A DNA stretch of 64,000 nucleotides. It comes from Salarias fasciatus (lineage: Eukaryota; Chordata; Actinopteri; Blenniiformes; Blenniidae). Each line of letters begins with the position of its first letter. Position 1 is the stretch's first letter. The DNA lies in the NCBI RefSeq assembly GCF_902148845.1, contig NC_043757.1, positions 6,380,828-6,444,827 on the forward strand, read 5' to 3'. The notes beneath the pieces were generated by a model that worked only from the letters and a program-made list of their open reading frames with translations, had not been told where the DNA came from and did not search any database. Positions 37,012-50,100 of this stretch are shown here, in pieces. Made by a program: the position numbers and the translations under genes.

Positions 37012-38964
37012 ATGTCATTTGACAACATGGCTGCGCCCGTCGCTCTGATCCAAGGAGCCAGCAGGGGACTGGGGCTTGAATTCTGCAGGCACATACTGAA
37101 GAATAAAGCTCTCGCTTCTGTAATAGCGACATGCAGGAACCCGGACGGGGCGGCCGAGCTGCGGGGCTTGTCTGGCCAACACCCGGGCAGAGTGACGATC
37201 CTCAGCCTGGACGTGAACCGGGAGGAAGACATCCGCGGAGCCGCGGAGCGGGTGAAGGAGAGCTTCGGCCGGCTGGATCTGGTCGTGAACGCCGCGGCGA
37301 TGCTTCATCCCTCTGGAAAAGGAGAAACCAGTCTGAGGGACGTTTCTGCACAGGTAAAGATGGGTTATAGCTGTTTATGGTGCTTCAAATTCTTAACTAA
37401 ATAAATAAGAGATTAAATGGTTAGACCAAATGATCACTTTTGTGAGGTGAACACCCTTATTCCAATATCAACCATATCTCCATAAATTTGTTATTAAATG
37501 AATATACATAAATGTGATTGCAAGGAAGAAAATCCCACGTCAGTGTTGAGGGGCAATAAACAGACATTGACCCCTGTGGTTTGCACCCATGTGCATCATA
37601 CAGCCTGGACAGGTCACCAGTCTATCACAGATCAAACACACTTGGGGCAATTTAGCATCACCAATCAACCTCTTATGTATTTTTTAGGACTGGACTATCC
37701 AAAGGAAAGAAATCCAGAGGAAACTCACAAACACATGGAGAGAACATGCAAACTCCACATTGAAAGGCCAAGCTGGTGTTTGAACCCAGATCTTTCTGGT
37801 GTGAGGCGAGAGTGCAAACCACTGCTCCACCATGCAGAAAAAACAGTTCTCATACCAGCCTAATTTATGTCATGTGGTTATAGTTTCCATTGATTTGCTT
37901 GTTGTAGTTGCATAAAATATGTCAGTAAATTCTCCATTTGTCTCCAAAATAAAAATGAAGAATGTCCCACACAAATGATTTTTTTGTTTTTTCTGTTTCA
38001 GGGCATCGTTTCCACCTTAACAACCAACACAGTGGGTCCCCTGGTCATGGCTAAGTACTTTGCACCTCTCCTGCAAAAAGGCAGTGGTGGATTTGGTCAG
38101 CAGCCTGCGGACAAAGCCAAGCAACACAGTGGAATCATCGTCAACATCACGGCCAAAGTGGGATCCATCGGAGATAATGGTATCTCAAACACACTTTCTG
38201 CACACACATTATGTTGGCTACACCACTGCTGCTTGAAGTCGGGAACAGGTCGCTCCAGTCATATAAGTTCATATACAGCATGGTGAGCCAAAGGATGCAG
38301 CAAAATGTAACAATTTTTATTAAGGAAATCATGGGAGCTAGAGAGGACTCTGCTTTGACATGTCTCTTTCTCTCTCTCTCTCTCTCTCTCTGACCTTATG
38401 TTCGACACTCCTGTGTTACAGTAAAGAGTATACCTGACTCTGATCCTACACTGACAGCTGGTTCCCAATAAGAAGAGCTTGATCAATGCTAAACGGTTAT
38501 CATAAAAACCCTGCAGCTGTGTTCTGGAGTGATCCCTCGTGTTTAAAACCTCTGCGTCACCCCTCAGGTCTGGGCGGCTGGTACAGCTACAGAATGTCCA
38601 AAGCAGCTCTCAACATGGCCACCAGGAATTTGTCAATAGAGCTGGGCCGCGGTCGACCAAAGGTAAATGTCAACACGGAAGGTTATCTGTTGCTTTACTT
38701 GTTGTAAAACTGCTAGATAGTGCACTCACTGATGCTTGGAAACCAACAGATTCTGGTTTGCGTTTCTCCCAGGTGGTGTGTGTGTCTTTACATCCGGGAA
38801 CCGTCAACACAGACCTCTCGCGGCCTTATCACCGAAACGTGCCTAAAGACAAACTGTTCAGTGCCGAGCACTCTGTGAACTGCCTGATGAACATCATAAA
38901 CGCACTGAGTGTCCAGAAGACCGGGAAGGCGTACAACTGGGACGGGTCCGAGCTGCCCTGGTAG
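37012..38964 (+). CDS. Short-chain dehydrogenase/reductase, C-factor/sniffer-like
   Basis: Four exons join in phase: 37012-37353, 38002-38179, 38568-38662 and 38773-38964 (TAG 38962-38964). They give 268 residues, or 263 from the second ATG at 37027, which has the better context (aacATGG). Classical SDR features are present: the NAD(P)-binding Gly motif QGASRGLGLEF near the N-terminus, a Rossmann Asp (LDVNREED), NAAAM in place of NNAG, the catalytic Ser region (KVGSIGDNG), the YRMSK catalytic Tyr/Lys pair, and LHPGTVNTD after it, typical of the C-factor-like cytosolic carbonyl reductases. The substrate cannot be inferred. The gene is divergent from nphp1. AATAAA is at 39287. A SINE copy lies in intron 1. 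No transit peptide or membrane segment is evident. Confidence 0.9.
37575..37840 (-). mobile_element. tRNA-headed SINE copy, minus strand
   Basis: In reverse this carries the same landmarks as the copy at 16671: 'ggagagaacatgcaaactcc', 'ccagaggaaactcac', 'tgaacccagatctttctgg' (the B-box region) and 'gcaaaccactgctccaccatgc' (the A-box region). Inserted in intron 1 of the SDR gene. Confidence 0.7.
38369..38391. repeat. (CT)n microsatellite in SDR intron 2
   Basis: About 11 CT units. Confidence 0.9.
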
Positions 38965-39286
38965 AATCAGTACAACAGGACGGCGTTCCTGAAACTAAAT
39001 CATGGAAATGATCAGGGGTGAGGCTTCTGGCAGTTTCAGTGTATTTTGCTACCTCAAAGTCAGCTACAGTGTTCAAATTCTGTTGAACATTCTTTTGCTC
39101 ACTTGTCTAAAGGCCTTAAGATTTATTACATTGTAAGTGTCGTCTACACGTAATGAGGCACAGTTACACTTCAATTCAATGAAAGTGGCATAAATGTGCA
39201 TTACATTGAATACAATCCTGAAATCTTCACAGTTGAGTGTATTTCTAAACTTGCATTTTTAGACATTTGAGCTTTTCAATGCGAGA

Positions 39287-39292
39287 AATAAA
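39287..39292 (+). terminator. SDR gene polyadenylation signal
   Basis: AATAAA about 323 bases after the stop codon, in AT-rich DNA with a following GT/T-rich stretch. Confidence 0.7.
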
Positions 39293-40430
39293 ACTTTCAT
39301 GGTGGCATTTCTTCTTTTGGGAGATTTGGTGGTGGCTGCAGCTCAGTTGCAGAATCATAATTTTTTTTAATTATTTTTATTCAAAGAGGTAAATTTCATC
39401 ACTTAAACTTGAAATTACTCCTCAGTTTATGAGGTTATGAATTGTAAAGGACACAGAAGAAAAGATTTCAGGAATAGTGAGACTAAATTTTGTGTCTTGG
39501 GGTTTGCAGTGTTAAACTGAATATTATCAAGTCTGGGTTACCAGGTGCATTTATTAAACTCCAGCCCTGCAAAAACTTACATTAAAGTCATTATTGGAAT
39601 TTGGAGGCCAACTTTCACACCATCGTGCATGTGGATCAATTACAAAACTGCCAACATGATCATGGCACTGTTTCACCAGAAGATGGCAGCATTTCGTTTG
39701 ATTGATGGTCTTCAGTGTAAACACACTTGACATGTATGGCATTCTTCAAATTAAATTGGTCACATGTTATTAAAACTGCTGTTTGTTTTTGCCATGTAAA
39801 TTGATTGATTTTATTCAGGGCATTCAAAACAAATTCATTGCGCGTTTTCACAGAGATTTCATTGAAAAAATTGGAAATCAGTCAGTTTGATCATGCGATG
39901 TTGCATCTGACGCTCGAAATTTTTCTGAGATTGTCTTATCATGAACGGTCTTTTTGTTAAACTCGCTATAATTATGATTTGGACATTTTATAAGCTTCAA
40001 TATTAATTACCAGCTTTATCCTTTTTTTCTAATACGTAAAAAGAGCACAATGTAACTTTGCGAGAGTGAAAGAAAAACATGCCCAATCGTTTTATATCTT
40101 TTTTTTCCTTTATCTAGCTGAAAATGTTATTTGACCTTTGTATCTCGACCAAAGCATGCTGGTTTATCAGTATCAGGTCTCCTTGTTATTATTTCCACAT
40201 TTAATCGCGTCAGGTTGAACACAGTATACGTCATCACTCATATTTGTAGGGAGTTTATAATGTCTTGTTTTTATTTACGGTTAATGTGTACACGTTCTTC
40301 ACAGTAGATAACCACATCTTCTATTGTGACCCGTGCTCCAGTTTCCCCAAAGGTATTCCTACTAAAACAAACAAAACAAAACATGCGTTGACGTTTGCTC
40401 GGGTTACTACAGTTCATTTTCCTGTCAGAT
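39293..40430. other. Intergenic region between the SDR gene and pank1
   Basis: AT-rich, with no coding pattern. A CTCF-like site (CCAGAAGATGGCAGC) is at 39676-39690. GC content rises sharply from about 40430 into the pank1 promoter. Confidence 0.6.
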
Positions 40431-41111
40431 TTATCGACTCATGTGCGCACAAAGCGCACATCTCGCGCGGGGACTGCGGGGAACGGGGTGACAGTGATGC
40501 GGCGCAGCACCGCTGATAAATAAAGCGCCCGCAGCTGTACACTGAACGCGGCCGCAGGCGCTGCTTGTTATTCCGGCCGCAGCAGCGGGGGGAGCCGCGG
40601 CGCTTCGCTGGAGCTCTGCGGGCGACGCTGAACGAGCCCATTCTTGTGTGTGTCTTTGTGTCGAATTACGGCGAGAGAGAGAGAGAGAGAGAAGAGAATA
40701 GGAAAACCGGTCGGAGGAGGTGAACGGGTTCGGGCCTGGACTGGAGGAGCTGTTGTGACGTTGCAGTCCATGCTCATACACACACACACACTCTCTCTCT
40801 CTCACACACACACACCGGCTGCCGCTACCAGGACTCAATGTGGGGAAATGACCGAGAGTGACCTCAAAGGAAACACCGGCTTTTAGCGACTGTTTATGTT
40901 TTTATTTTTCACCCACGCACACGCAGACATGAGCGCTAAATTTTAGCGAGCTATTTTAGCTTTAAATACGGGCCATTCAGGCGTTTAGCCGCGCGCACGG
41001 TTCTGTCAGCTTGCAAGCGGAGCTAATATTAGCTAAGCTAAGCTAAAGCAGCCGGCGTTTACGTTCTGTTTACCCGCAGATGCTAAGCTAGGCTAAGGCT
41101 AGCTGCTCGCC
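40430..41111 (+). promoter_or_regulatory. pank1: CpG-rich promoter and 5' UTR of pank1 (alpha-type start)
   Basis: GC- and CpG-rich DNA with a TATA-like ATAAATAAAG at 40515-40524, (GA)n at 40674-40692, CT/CA runs at 40778-40814 and a cluster of GCTAA/AGCTA words at 41020-41105 just before the alpha-type ATG. The exact transcription start is unknown. Confidence 0.55.
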
Positions 41112-44100
41112 ATGGATCAAGCCAAGTCGATGGTCGACAAGAAAGGAGCGGTGGGACCGTTTCACGTCAACAACGGACAGAGCCAGAGGGGGTTTCACGG
41201 CCATGGCGTCGTGGCCGCCAACGGTAGCTGCTGCAGCGGCGGAACCAACAACAGCGGCGGCGGCGGCGGAACCACTTTCGAAGGCATGCATCACCTGCAC
41301 CGCGGGGAGGATGCGGAGTGCAACGGGTCCCCGGCAAAGCGGTGCCGGCTACGGAGGAGGACGGAGTCGGTGAGGCGGCACAGACCCCGTAAGTACTATT
41401 ATCCGCAGCTGTCATCCAATTACTGATAAATCAACGCAAAGACACAATGCAGGGTGCCGATTGTGACATAGACTGGTGTTACGCATGAACTGGTTTCCAT
41501 GTTGACATGTTCCTTTAGCGTCGGTCGTGGCTGCTACTGACAGCAGATCTTAAAATAAGACTCACAAAAGGTATGGCATTTGAGAACGTTATTGCAAATG
41601 TTGATGTTGATCTCTGTTGCGTTTTTAAAGATCTGTCGTTATTAGCTGCACTATGGGACGCTAAAGGAGATCGGTCACCAGTTAACAGGGAAACCAGCTA
41701 AACCGAAACATCGGGTGACTGTAACACATGTTGTTTGCACAACCATATCGTGTTGCAACCGTGTTTTATTTCAGCACAATATATAGACTAATCTGGGTGT
41801 CAGATCACATTCTTGTCCTTCCTCCTCCTGATTGTCTCAGGCCGATCTGTCCAGTCGGTCGTCAGGGAGACCCCCTCTCTGTGTTGCATGAACCCTCAGG
41901 TTGCATTTGGAGCTCTCCGATTGGTCGCTGCCTGGTGGTGAAAAAGCTCCTGATAAGTGGGCTTGGCTTGTCTCAGCCAATCAGAAGCAGAGTGAATGTG
42001 CTGGGGCCACGCCTTCTTATTTACCCAGTATTTGTGATGAAGTGAGTGGAGCTGCTCATGCTGGTGGAGTTTTCAGCTTTTAAACAGAATGTGTGAAAGT
42101 GTTGTTTCCCTTGGTGTCTAGATCCTAGAGCTTCAAAATCTTATCTGCACCTTTAATTATTTTTGTTTTGAGTGTAGCATTTGTTGGTGATATTTTGCCT
42201 CATTATGAAGCTTATCACTGAAAAGAAACCTGGTAAGTGTAATTTTAGTTTCATCTAGTGAATTATTTGCAACACATTAAGAATGGGGGTAAGCTTAAGT
42301 TTCCATTCATATCTTTTGTTAATGAAAGTTTCTTTTTTGACAGCGACTGAAACAAATGTGTCACTTTTGTTGGTAAGATGTGTACTCCTTAAATGGGAAC
42401 ACACACCTGATTGCAGTCCTTGGCAGTGCATGACGGGGTAATTGTTAAGTCTAAGCCTTCAGAGTTTGTTGTGGTTAAGTGTTTTTTACTCTGTGGAGGT
42501 ATTTGCACAATTTGACTGCATGTTTAGCAGCTTTGTTTCAACATTAACCCGTCAGCCACCTTTACAGTAATTTCATTAGGGTGTGTTCAGATGTAATTGG
42601 AAAGGTATGCATTTCGATTTTTGCTGACAAGGTTTTTTTTTTTTTTTGCCATTCTATTTCAAGCCACAGTATTATTGTGACATGAAGTGGGTTTCATCAT
42701 AGTAAAGAGTTTGTTTTCAACTCACAAAAATAGGGAAAAAGTATGTAAACTGGATGTTGAAAATAATCACATTTTTCATAGAGCAAAGGCAATAACTAAA
42801 AATTTCTCTACAGCTATTTAATGACCAGTATTGTTTCTTTCTTGCTTCTTTCTGCAGTGTTTAGTGATCTCAGAAAGAGCAGCACACCTCCACAGTGCAC
42901 TGTGAGCCCAGATTACATAATTATATGAACAAGTCTTCAGTAAACTTTGAAATGTCCAATGAGAGCTGTTCTGCTTTATGGCTGGTTATCTCTGGATGGA
43001 TGCCAGGCGTCTTGATAAACCCGGATAACCCTCTGAGTTTTTTCCCCTTTACAGACTGATCCTGGAATGTATACCCCCTCGGAGATTTGATTTTTCACCA
43101 TTGCCCCAGAATATTTTCTTTGCACTCTGTGCTTGAGGTTGTTCAGCATCGGGGTTACTATTGGGTAAAGCTGGTCTTTGTACCCTTTGTTTGCCACCAG
43201 AATCAGTCTGGCTATGGTTTCTCGTTGGGTGGTTTTTGAAGTCCTCCTCATGGTTTGTGTGCAACATGACTTTATCCTCTATATTCACTCAATATAAACT
43301 TTGATACATCATACTTGATGACAAAACATACTCCAAATTGTACACATTCAGTTGCAAGAAAATGGAGATGCAGACTTTTATTTCTGCGTATGAAGTGCAG
43401 ATGTGAGGTTGTAATTAAAGTTAGTGAAAGTGAATGTTGTGAAGTGAAGAATTTTCCCTTTGCAAGCACATCAGCTCTGAGAACATGATTTGTTCTCTCC
43501 TGGATAACTCTTACAAACCGGAGGCCTGTACTGTGAAACTGGATTAACATACCTGAGATATCTCTTTGTTACCTTTGTTGACTTTACCCACACTTTTGCA
43601 GTTGTGATAAGTGGCACTACAAAGCTTGTCGTAATTGAACCCAACCTTGATCAGTGGTCGTGCACATAACAGTGGAGGAGTTTGCAGCATCTGACCGATC
43701 GCACACATGGAGAGAGACTTTACCTTGGAGGAGCGGACAGATATTCTCCTAAAATATGAAGGATTTAAACTCGTCAATCAGGCCAATAACAACACGGTTG
43801 CCACAGCAAAAGCCAGGAAGGAATAGCGACAGAAAATTGCTGACTCTCTTAATGCATAACTCTGTGAGATAATAACAATTCTTTGGGCAACATAAACATA
43901 CAGCACACTGATCACGGAATTTTACTCCATTACGGCACAGACGTTTCAGACGGAGCTTCCTCGGTCCTCTCCTGTTTGTTTGTATTTTCCATGAAGCTCT
44001 TTTCAGGCTCAGGTCCCACGTGTGAGGGCATTTTGTGTAGGAATATTGATTCCTCATCGCGATGGCACGAATAGTTGTGCATTCCATAAATATGTTTCTG

Positions 44101-47100
44101 CAGTTGTGCCATGTGTGACAATTATTATTAACCTCATGATTTCAGATGCAACTCTAGTGGAGCTAAACTTGGAAACAAGTCAAGAACAAGTAGAAAAACA
44201 TACTTCAAAGCGGTCAGTGACAAGGTTTTCTTTCTTCACACACTGTCTCTGTTGTATGGATCAACAACATTTATTCGATATTGTTTGTAACTCATCTGAT
44301 TCAAATCTGTACATTTCGTACAGGAAGTCATCGGGAAAATCAAAAGGATTGCATCCATCCTGAAAACCTCTTTTTCTCCAAAGCTCTTCTCTCACGATCC
44401 ATGCACCAACATCAACAGGATCTTCTAAGAATGGGCAGGTCATTTTCCAACAGGTCTGATTGGTCAGGAGGGTTTTTTTTTATGCTCGTGCGATAGGTTC
44501 TGGCTGAACCATGACTCAAAACTGTCAGACTGTGATAGTTTGGGTCCGAATATCAAAAGTGGGGAACCTTTTTTGTCCGACTCACTGCTTTGACTTCTTT
44601 GTTCATGGTGAAGAATAACTTGGATGAAAATCGGAAAAAAATGTTTAATTCTTCACAGGGAGAAATTTCATTAAAAAGTGTTTTGCAACTATGCTTTGGT
44701 TCCTGATTCAGGAGTGAAGAGCTGACTCTAGCTAAGGTTTAGTTTTGAGTCTTAAGAAGTCAGAATAACAGCTGACGTTAGGTGGAGACTTCCCACGTAC
44801 TTACAGCTTTACCATGTGTGCTATATCCGTAAAGGCATAAATCCAATACAGGTTTTTCAAAGTCAGCCACAGGTTAAGTAAATACTGCAGACCCTCAATT
44901 GTGTCGATGAATTGGCAGAAGATGTCCTATCAAGTTTCAGTGTGTGGGGGGGGGGGGCTACTCTCTCAGAGGTCATGCAAATGCAATGGAGGAGCAGTGT
45001 TTGACACACCCAGAAACCAACCAAAAAACATTCTGTCTTTTATTTTAATAGCTCTAAAAACTAGCTGTTGTTTTACTAGGTTTTGATTTTTCAACAAAAC
45101 ATGGCTTTGGGGATGTTTATTGTTGTTTAATTTAATCTACTGCTGGATGGACTTGGATTTGTGTGTTTTGCAGTGGTTTAGGTTTAAAATGAAATCACAA
45201 AACCAGGTGAAAAGGTCATCTAAATGATGCAGAAACTCCAGCAATGTCCCGCTAATCATAACTTCTTGTGTCAAAAATGCTGAAGGAGCTCTAAACGGAG
45301 ATTAAAACAGTGCGGGTGTTGTATCTACGCATTTGTACACGCAGTTCACTGGTCTTATCACGCAGCACAAATGAGACAAATGTTACGGAAGTGTCCTGTA
45401 CTTTTTTGAAAATCATCCACACTAAGCCCTTCTGTGATACCGGAGGTGAGAGTTCAAATAGCTGTCATCAAAGCACGAGCGGCTGTAATGATTCCCAAGG
45501 AAAGTTAAACTGTCGTGGCCCAACACGCTGGCATGCAGGCAGTGCAGAGCAGGTATGCATCAGTCCTGAGACCTTTCACCCACATGGACACAAGTCACTC
45601 CTCATGTCCTAACCGCGCTCCTTGTCGCAGCAACCTTTGGTTTGTTACAGGCTGGTTGTGCAATATTTGTGTCTGTGTGATCCCTAAATAGAAACCCGGC
45701 AGAAAGAGGGCATTTTGGGTTGTAAATGTCAGAAGAGGTGCGTGTGAAGTTAGCCACAAAGCAGCGGTAACTGAATGGCAAGGTGGAGGGAGGAGGTGTG
45801 TCTTCTAAGGCGTTTTCATGTTTGTGGTTGAAATGTAAAGTCAAAATGGCTTCCAAGGTAGAACGTTCTCAGTTTGTCTCTGTGGAAACAGTCGGAGAAG
45901 GCAACCTGTCTGAAATAGTGCTGCTGCGCATGAGCACCTTGGCAACAGTAAACAGTTCTTCTGCACCTGTGTGAGAAGATGGACAATAACAAGGTTTGCG
46001 TCCAGAGTGTCATGACTCCCAGTCCTTATTCTCCTGGGACTTGGTGGTTTAACAGTAGAGTCATTATACTAGCAGCCCAACTTGGTCGTCTGTCCATGTT
46101 GTTTTCAGTGCTTCTGCCGTTTCCATGTAAATTTGAAAGAAAATACAAAACAGTGCGTTTTCGCTTGAAACACTGTCGTGTAAGTGGGTCTCAGTCAGCT
46201 GCTCAAACATTTCCTGCTGCTGTTGATTATTCTTTTTCACAAAAAGTTCCGTCGTTTGCTTTGTACGCCTGCAAAGAAATGAATACAGCAAGTTAACATT
46301 TGTGAATCAAGTGTCTGCCTGTGGAGCCCCTTGCTGCGATACTGAGAACCAAAACAAATTACTCATCAGGAGGGAAATGCATTTTTTATGAAGTGGAAAC
46401 ATTTGGCCCGTTGTAGTGGACGTGTCAGGAAAGCCTTCAGAGTAATTCATAATGAATGTTATTTAGACAGTGCAGCATTTCCACCAGGTTACAGGAAAGG
46501 ATTAACTTTGTATTTATCCATGTTAAACAAAATGCAGCACATCCCTGGTAATCCAACAGACGGGGGAAATTTGGAGGATATTTGCCCGACTCATTAGAAG
46601 ATTAATTTGTATTGAACGGCTGTTCACGTGACGAGAAAAAAATCAATTTTGCTGCAAACAAATGCATGGCCACAGAAAACTGTTCCAGTCGCAGACAAAT
46701 TCGACCGACTATGTGCAGGAGAAGACCTGTCACTACACTTTGATCAATAATATAACATTGAACGAGAAATGAGCCATGCGAATGAGAATTATTTTTGGTG
46801 TGGGGATTTGTTTAATATTCTCTCCATCGCTGCCTCTCCACTCACACATTACACACCCAATATAAACTCCAGAAATGAAAAACTTAAAGGTTCACAGTTT
46901 AAAATTGGTTGAAGACAACAAAAAGCTGTGATACACCTGAACTGCAGAGACATGTGGAAATGTTTCAAACGTGAAATAAAGTCTGTAGGTTGAGGTATAG
47001 TTCATGTAACTTCAACGTGACATGTGGAAAGGCCTCTTGTCTGATGTTGAACATCTTATTCTCGGTCCTGTTCTCACCCTCCCTGATGGCAGCATTTGTT

Positions 47101-50100
47101 CTTGTTCAGCCAGATGAAACAAAGTAGCTCTTCTGGTTTTATCTCGAACATAGTTTTCCAGGCTGTATGTATGTCGGTATGTAACATGTGGAAGCATTTA
47201 CATGTACTGTAGCTCAACGTGTCTGTCTTGAAATATGGAATAAATGACAGATTTAAGGAAGAACTGACTTTTTTTTCCCTCAACTTGTTTGGACTTTGAT
47301 TCGTGTTACTCCAAAGATGACACCCGTGACTTGAAGAACAAAGGCTGTAAGCATGTTTCTTGTGCACATGTATTTACTGCCATAAAACTAAGATGCAACA
47401 GGAACAGTTGCTTTTATTAATTGTAAGTATGGGTAGGTAGTATTCTCCGCTAAGGCGAGTGATGACCTTCATCTGAATTAAATACAGCAGTGTGAAGAGT
47501 TTCAGGGTCAATTTTCTGGAGCAGGCCCTGTAAAATCAATGCTGTTTGGTCTGTGTTTACAGACAGTGGAGCTGGTCAGTAAGTAGGAGAGAAAGGTGAC
47601 CGAAGAAAACAAAACAAAACAAAACCAAAAAAAAGCTGCAGATTAAACTGATTACGGTCCAGTGTAGTGGACTAACCGAATTAAGGCTGATGCCACAAAT
47701 AAGATTTAGTCAAAACACATTGAGCCGATGAAGTTCAATTATGCACCTGAAGTTTGTAACCGTCTCCAGTATGCCACTATGACGGATCCAGTCAGCAGAG
47801 AAAAGTCGTTTCACCAAGGCCTGAAATGTCAGATGTGTTGACTCTGATGTGAAGGTGGACTTTGGTCACAGCGGCCCCTTCAGTGCCTGTTGTGAAAGAG
47901 GAACATCGTCTCCTGATCATCAGGCCATACCGGGAAGTTCACCTGTGGATTTTTTTTAAAGCCCACCGTGCTTGTTTTTTGTTAATTTTTAAATGTTCCC
48001 ATACAAAGAACAGTCTCTGTCAGTTGTTCCTTTTTGCCATGTAGAGTTTATGTGAGGCCCGTAGTGGTCTTCTTCATGATAGACATGAGTGTAAACATCA
48101 TTGCTGAAGCAGTTTTATTGAAAAGTTAACCCTGACTCTATATTAAATGAACTTGTTGACGTAGAGACGCTTCACAGCGTGACCTCTGCGACACTGTTGC
48201 TTCAGTGTGTTGAACTTGAACATCTAATACTTTATCATTAGTGTATCAACAACAATGGAATCATCTTGAATGAATAATAAATTATAGCATCTTATTACAA
48301 GGCGCTCAGCTGGCTGCAACCCACAGTGAGTCAGTGCGTCAGGTCACACCTGTAAAATATTAGATATAGTGAAGATGACAAATGTGCTGCACCAATGTGT
48401 CCAGTGTGTTTTGCATTCGTCAGTGTCTACCGTCAAACTTTTTTTCATTGTTGGAAGGAATCCTTCGATTGTTGCTGATCTCAACTGTTGAGCAGCGATT
48501 CTCACCCCGGCAGCACATACTTAAGTGAACACGTCTCGCAGCGGCACAGACTTTCTATTGTTCTGAATAACACAGCCTGTGTTGAAGCTGATGTGTTCAG
48601 ATTCTTCCTGTCATTTATTTCTCGCCTCTTCACGGAGCAACAAACGTATATAAAATGAGAATGTTTCAAAATGCTGCGAGTCTCCTCTAAAGTTACCTGT
48701 GGTAACCTCGCCGTGCCGCCATGCTTTTTTCATACCATCGTCTGAACGTCCGCGACGCTGAACGTTGAACCAGAACTTTGGTATTTGTTGAGCTGCCAAT
48801 GCAAACATGGGTGGATGAGTCCATCTAAAAATAGCAATATGCAATACGCAAAGCCAAAAAAAAAAAATAATCCAAGCACAATTTAGGAACAAAAAGGCAA
48901 CTGGATAATAATGATTAAAAATCACTATAAAAATTTTTAACTAAAATACAAAAAAAAAATACTTTAACAATCTCAGACACAGTCAACTGTCAGGGTCAAA
49001 GAAAAACCATCATTTGCTTGTTTTTTCATTACTGCAGCTCTAATAATGCGTTGAGTCCACTAATGGAGTGAAACACTGGGGAAGTCGAATCGCTCCCGAG
49101 AGCAGAGTATATTTTTGCGTTGCGCACAAACATCCGTCCGTTTCTATCAGTCCTCTGAGCGTATCGGTAAATCTCACTGTGATTGAATTAGATTGACTGA
49201 GAGGCTTCAGACGAGAAGATGAGGAGGAAAATAGGACATCGAGGGAGCAAGGGAGAAGAATGTGGAGATGGGAGAGTGAATGAGTGAATGGAGGGAGTTG
49301 GGGGAGAAAGATGAATGTGTGTGGGACTGATGGACGCTGAGTGAGGGATGGAGAAAATAGGAAGTTCAAGAGTGTGAGAGCAGACGATGGGGAAAGAGGG
49401 GGTTACTGTCTCCATAGCAACCTTAGCTTTTGCTGAGCCTGTTTAATGATTCATTCATTCATTCATTCCAACTCTGATCAGACCATTTTTCACCCTGGAC
49501 TTGTCTTCAGCTTCCTTGAAGCTGTGGTTCAAGCAGACACTACGGTGGTAATACTGAAGGAAGTTAGCACTGATCTGCTCTTCGCCTGCTTTCACAGTTT
49601 TTCGCCTTTATCATTCGGTTTGTAGCTGTGAATGAATGGAGAGTAACTGAATATGACCACTGTGTAATGGCAAGACCTTCACCTACTGTTGTTAAATGTT
49701 CCACTTAATGCATCTTCAAGTGGCTCAATATAAGTATAAAAATATGAATATACCTTCATAAAACTGTCTTTGAGATCATTTTATCAGATTATTTGATTGA
49801 GATGAGCCATCTAAGCCTGGTCTGACAGACTTTTTGCTGCTGTTTTTTAATGTTTTTATAGACTGAACATTTTTTACTGCCTTGCTGGCGGGCACTCGCA
49901 TGTAAAAGATATGTAAAAAAAACAAAACAAAAATGTTGAGAATGTTAAAAATGTTGTTTGTTTTTCCTGCTTCCTTCAGCATTTCCCTGGTTTGGGATGG
50001 ACATCGGCGGCACCTTGGTAAAGCTGGTGTACTTTGAGCCTGTTGATATCACTGCAGAAGAAGAACAGGAAGAAGTGGAAAACCTCAAGTCCATCCGCCG

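Larger units (their letters stand above)
41389..49979 (+). other. pank1: Large first intron of pank1
   Basis: An 8.6-kb intron. It holds the beta-type first exon (42205-42232) with CCAAT boxes upstream (41919, 41975), a decayed Myb/SANT-like transposon fragment at about 43690-43860, a dispersed-repeat copy at about 45950-46170, and otherwise AT-rich DNA with no exon chain. Several 60-110-codon frames here are chance or repeat-derived. Confidence 0.65.

Noticed and set aside
42976-43251. 91-codon minus-strand frame rich in Lys/Arg
   Set aside because: Looks protein-like but I could not tie it to any family or to the Myb/SANT relic next to it.
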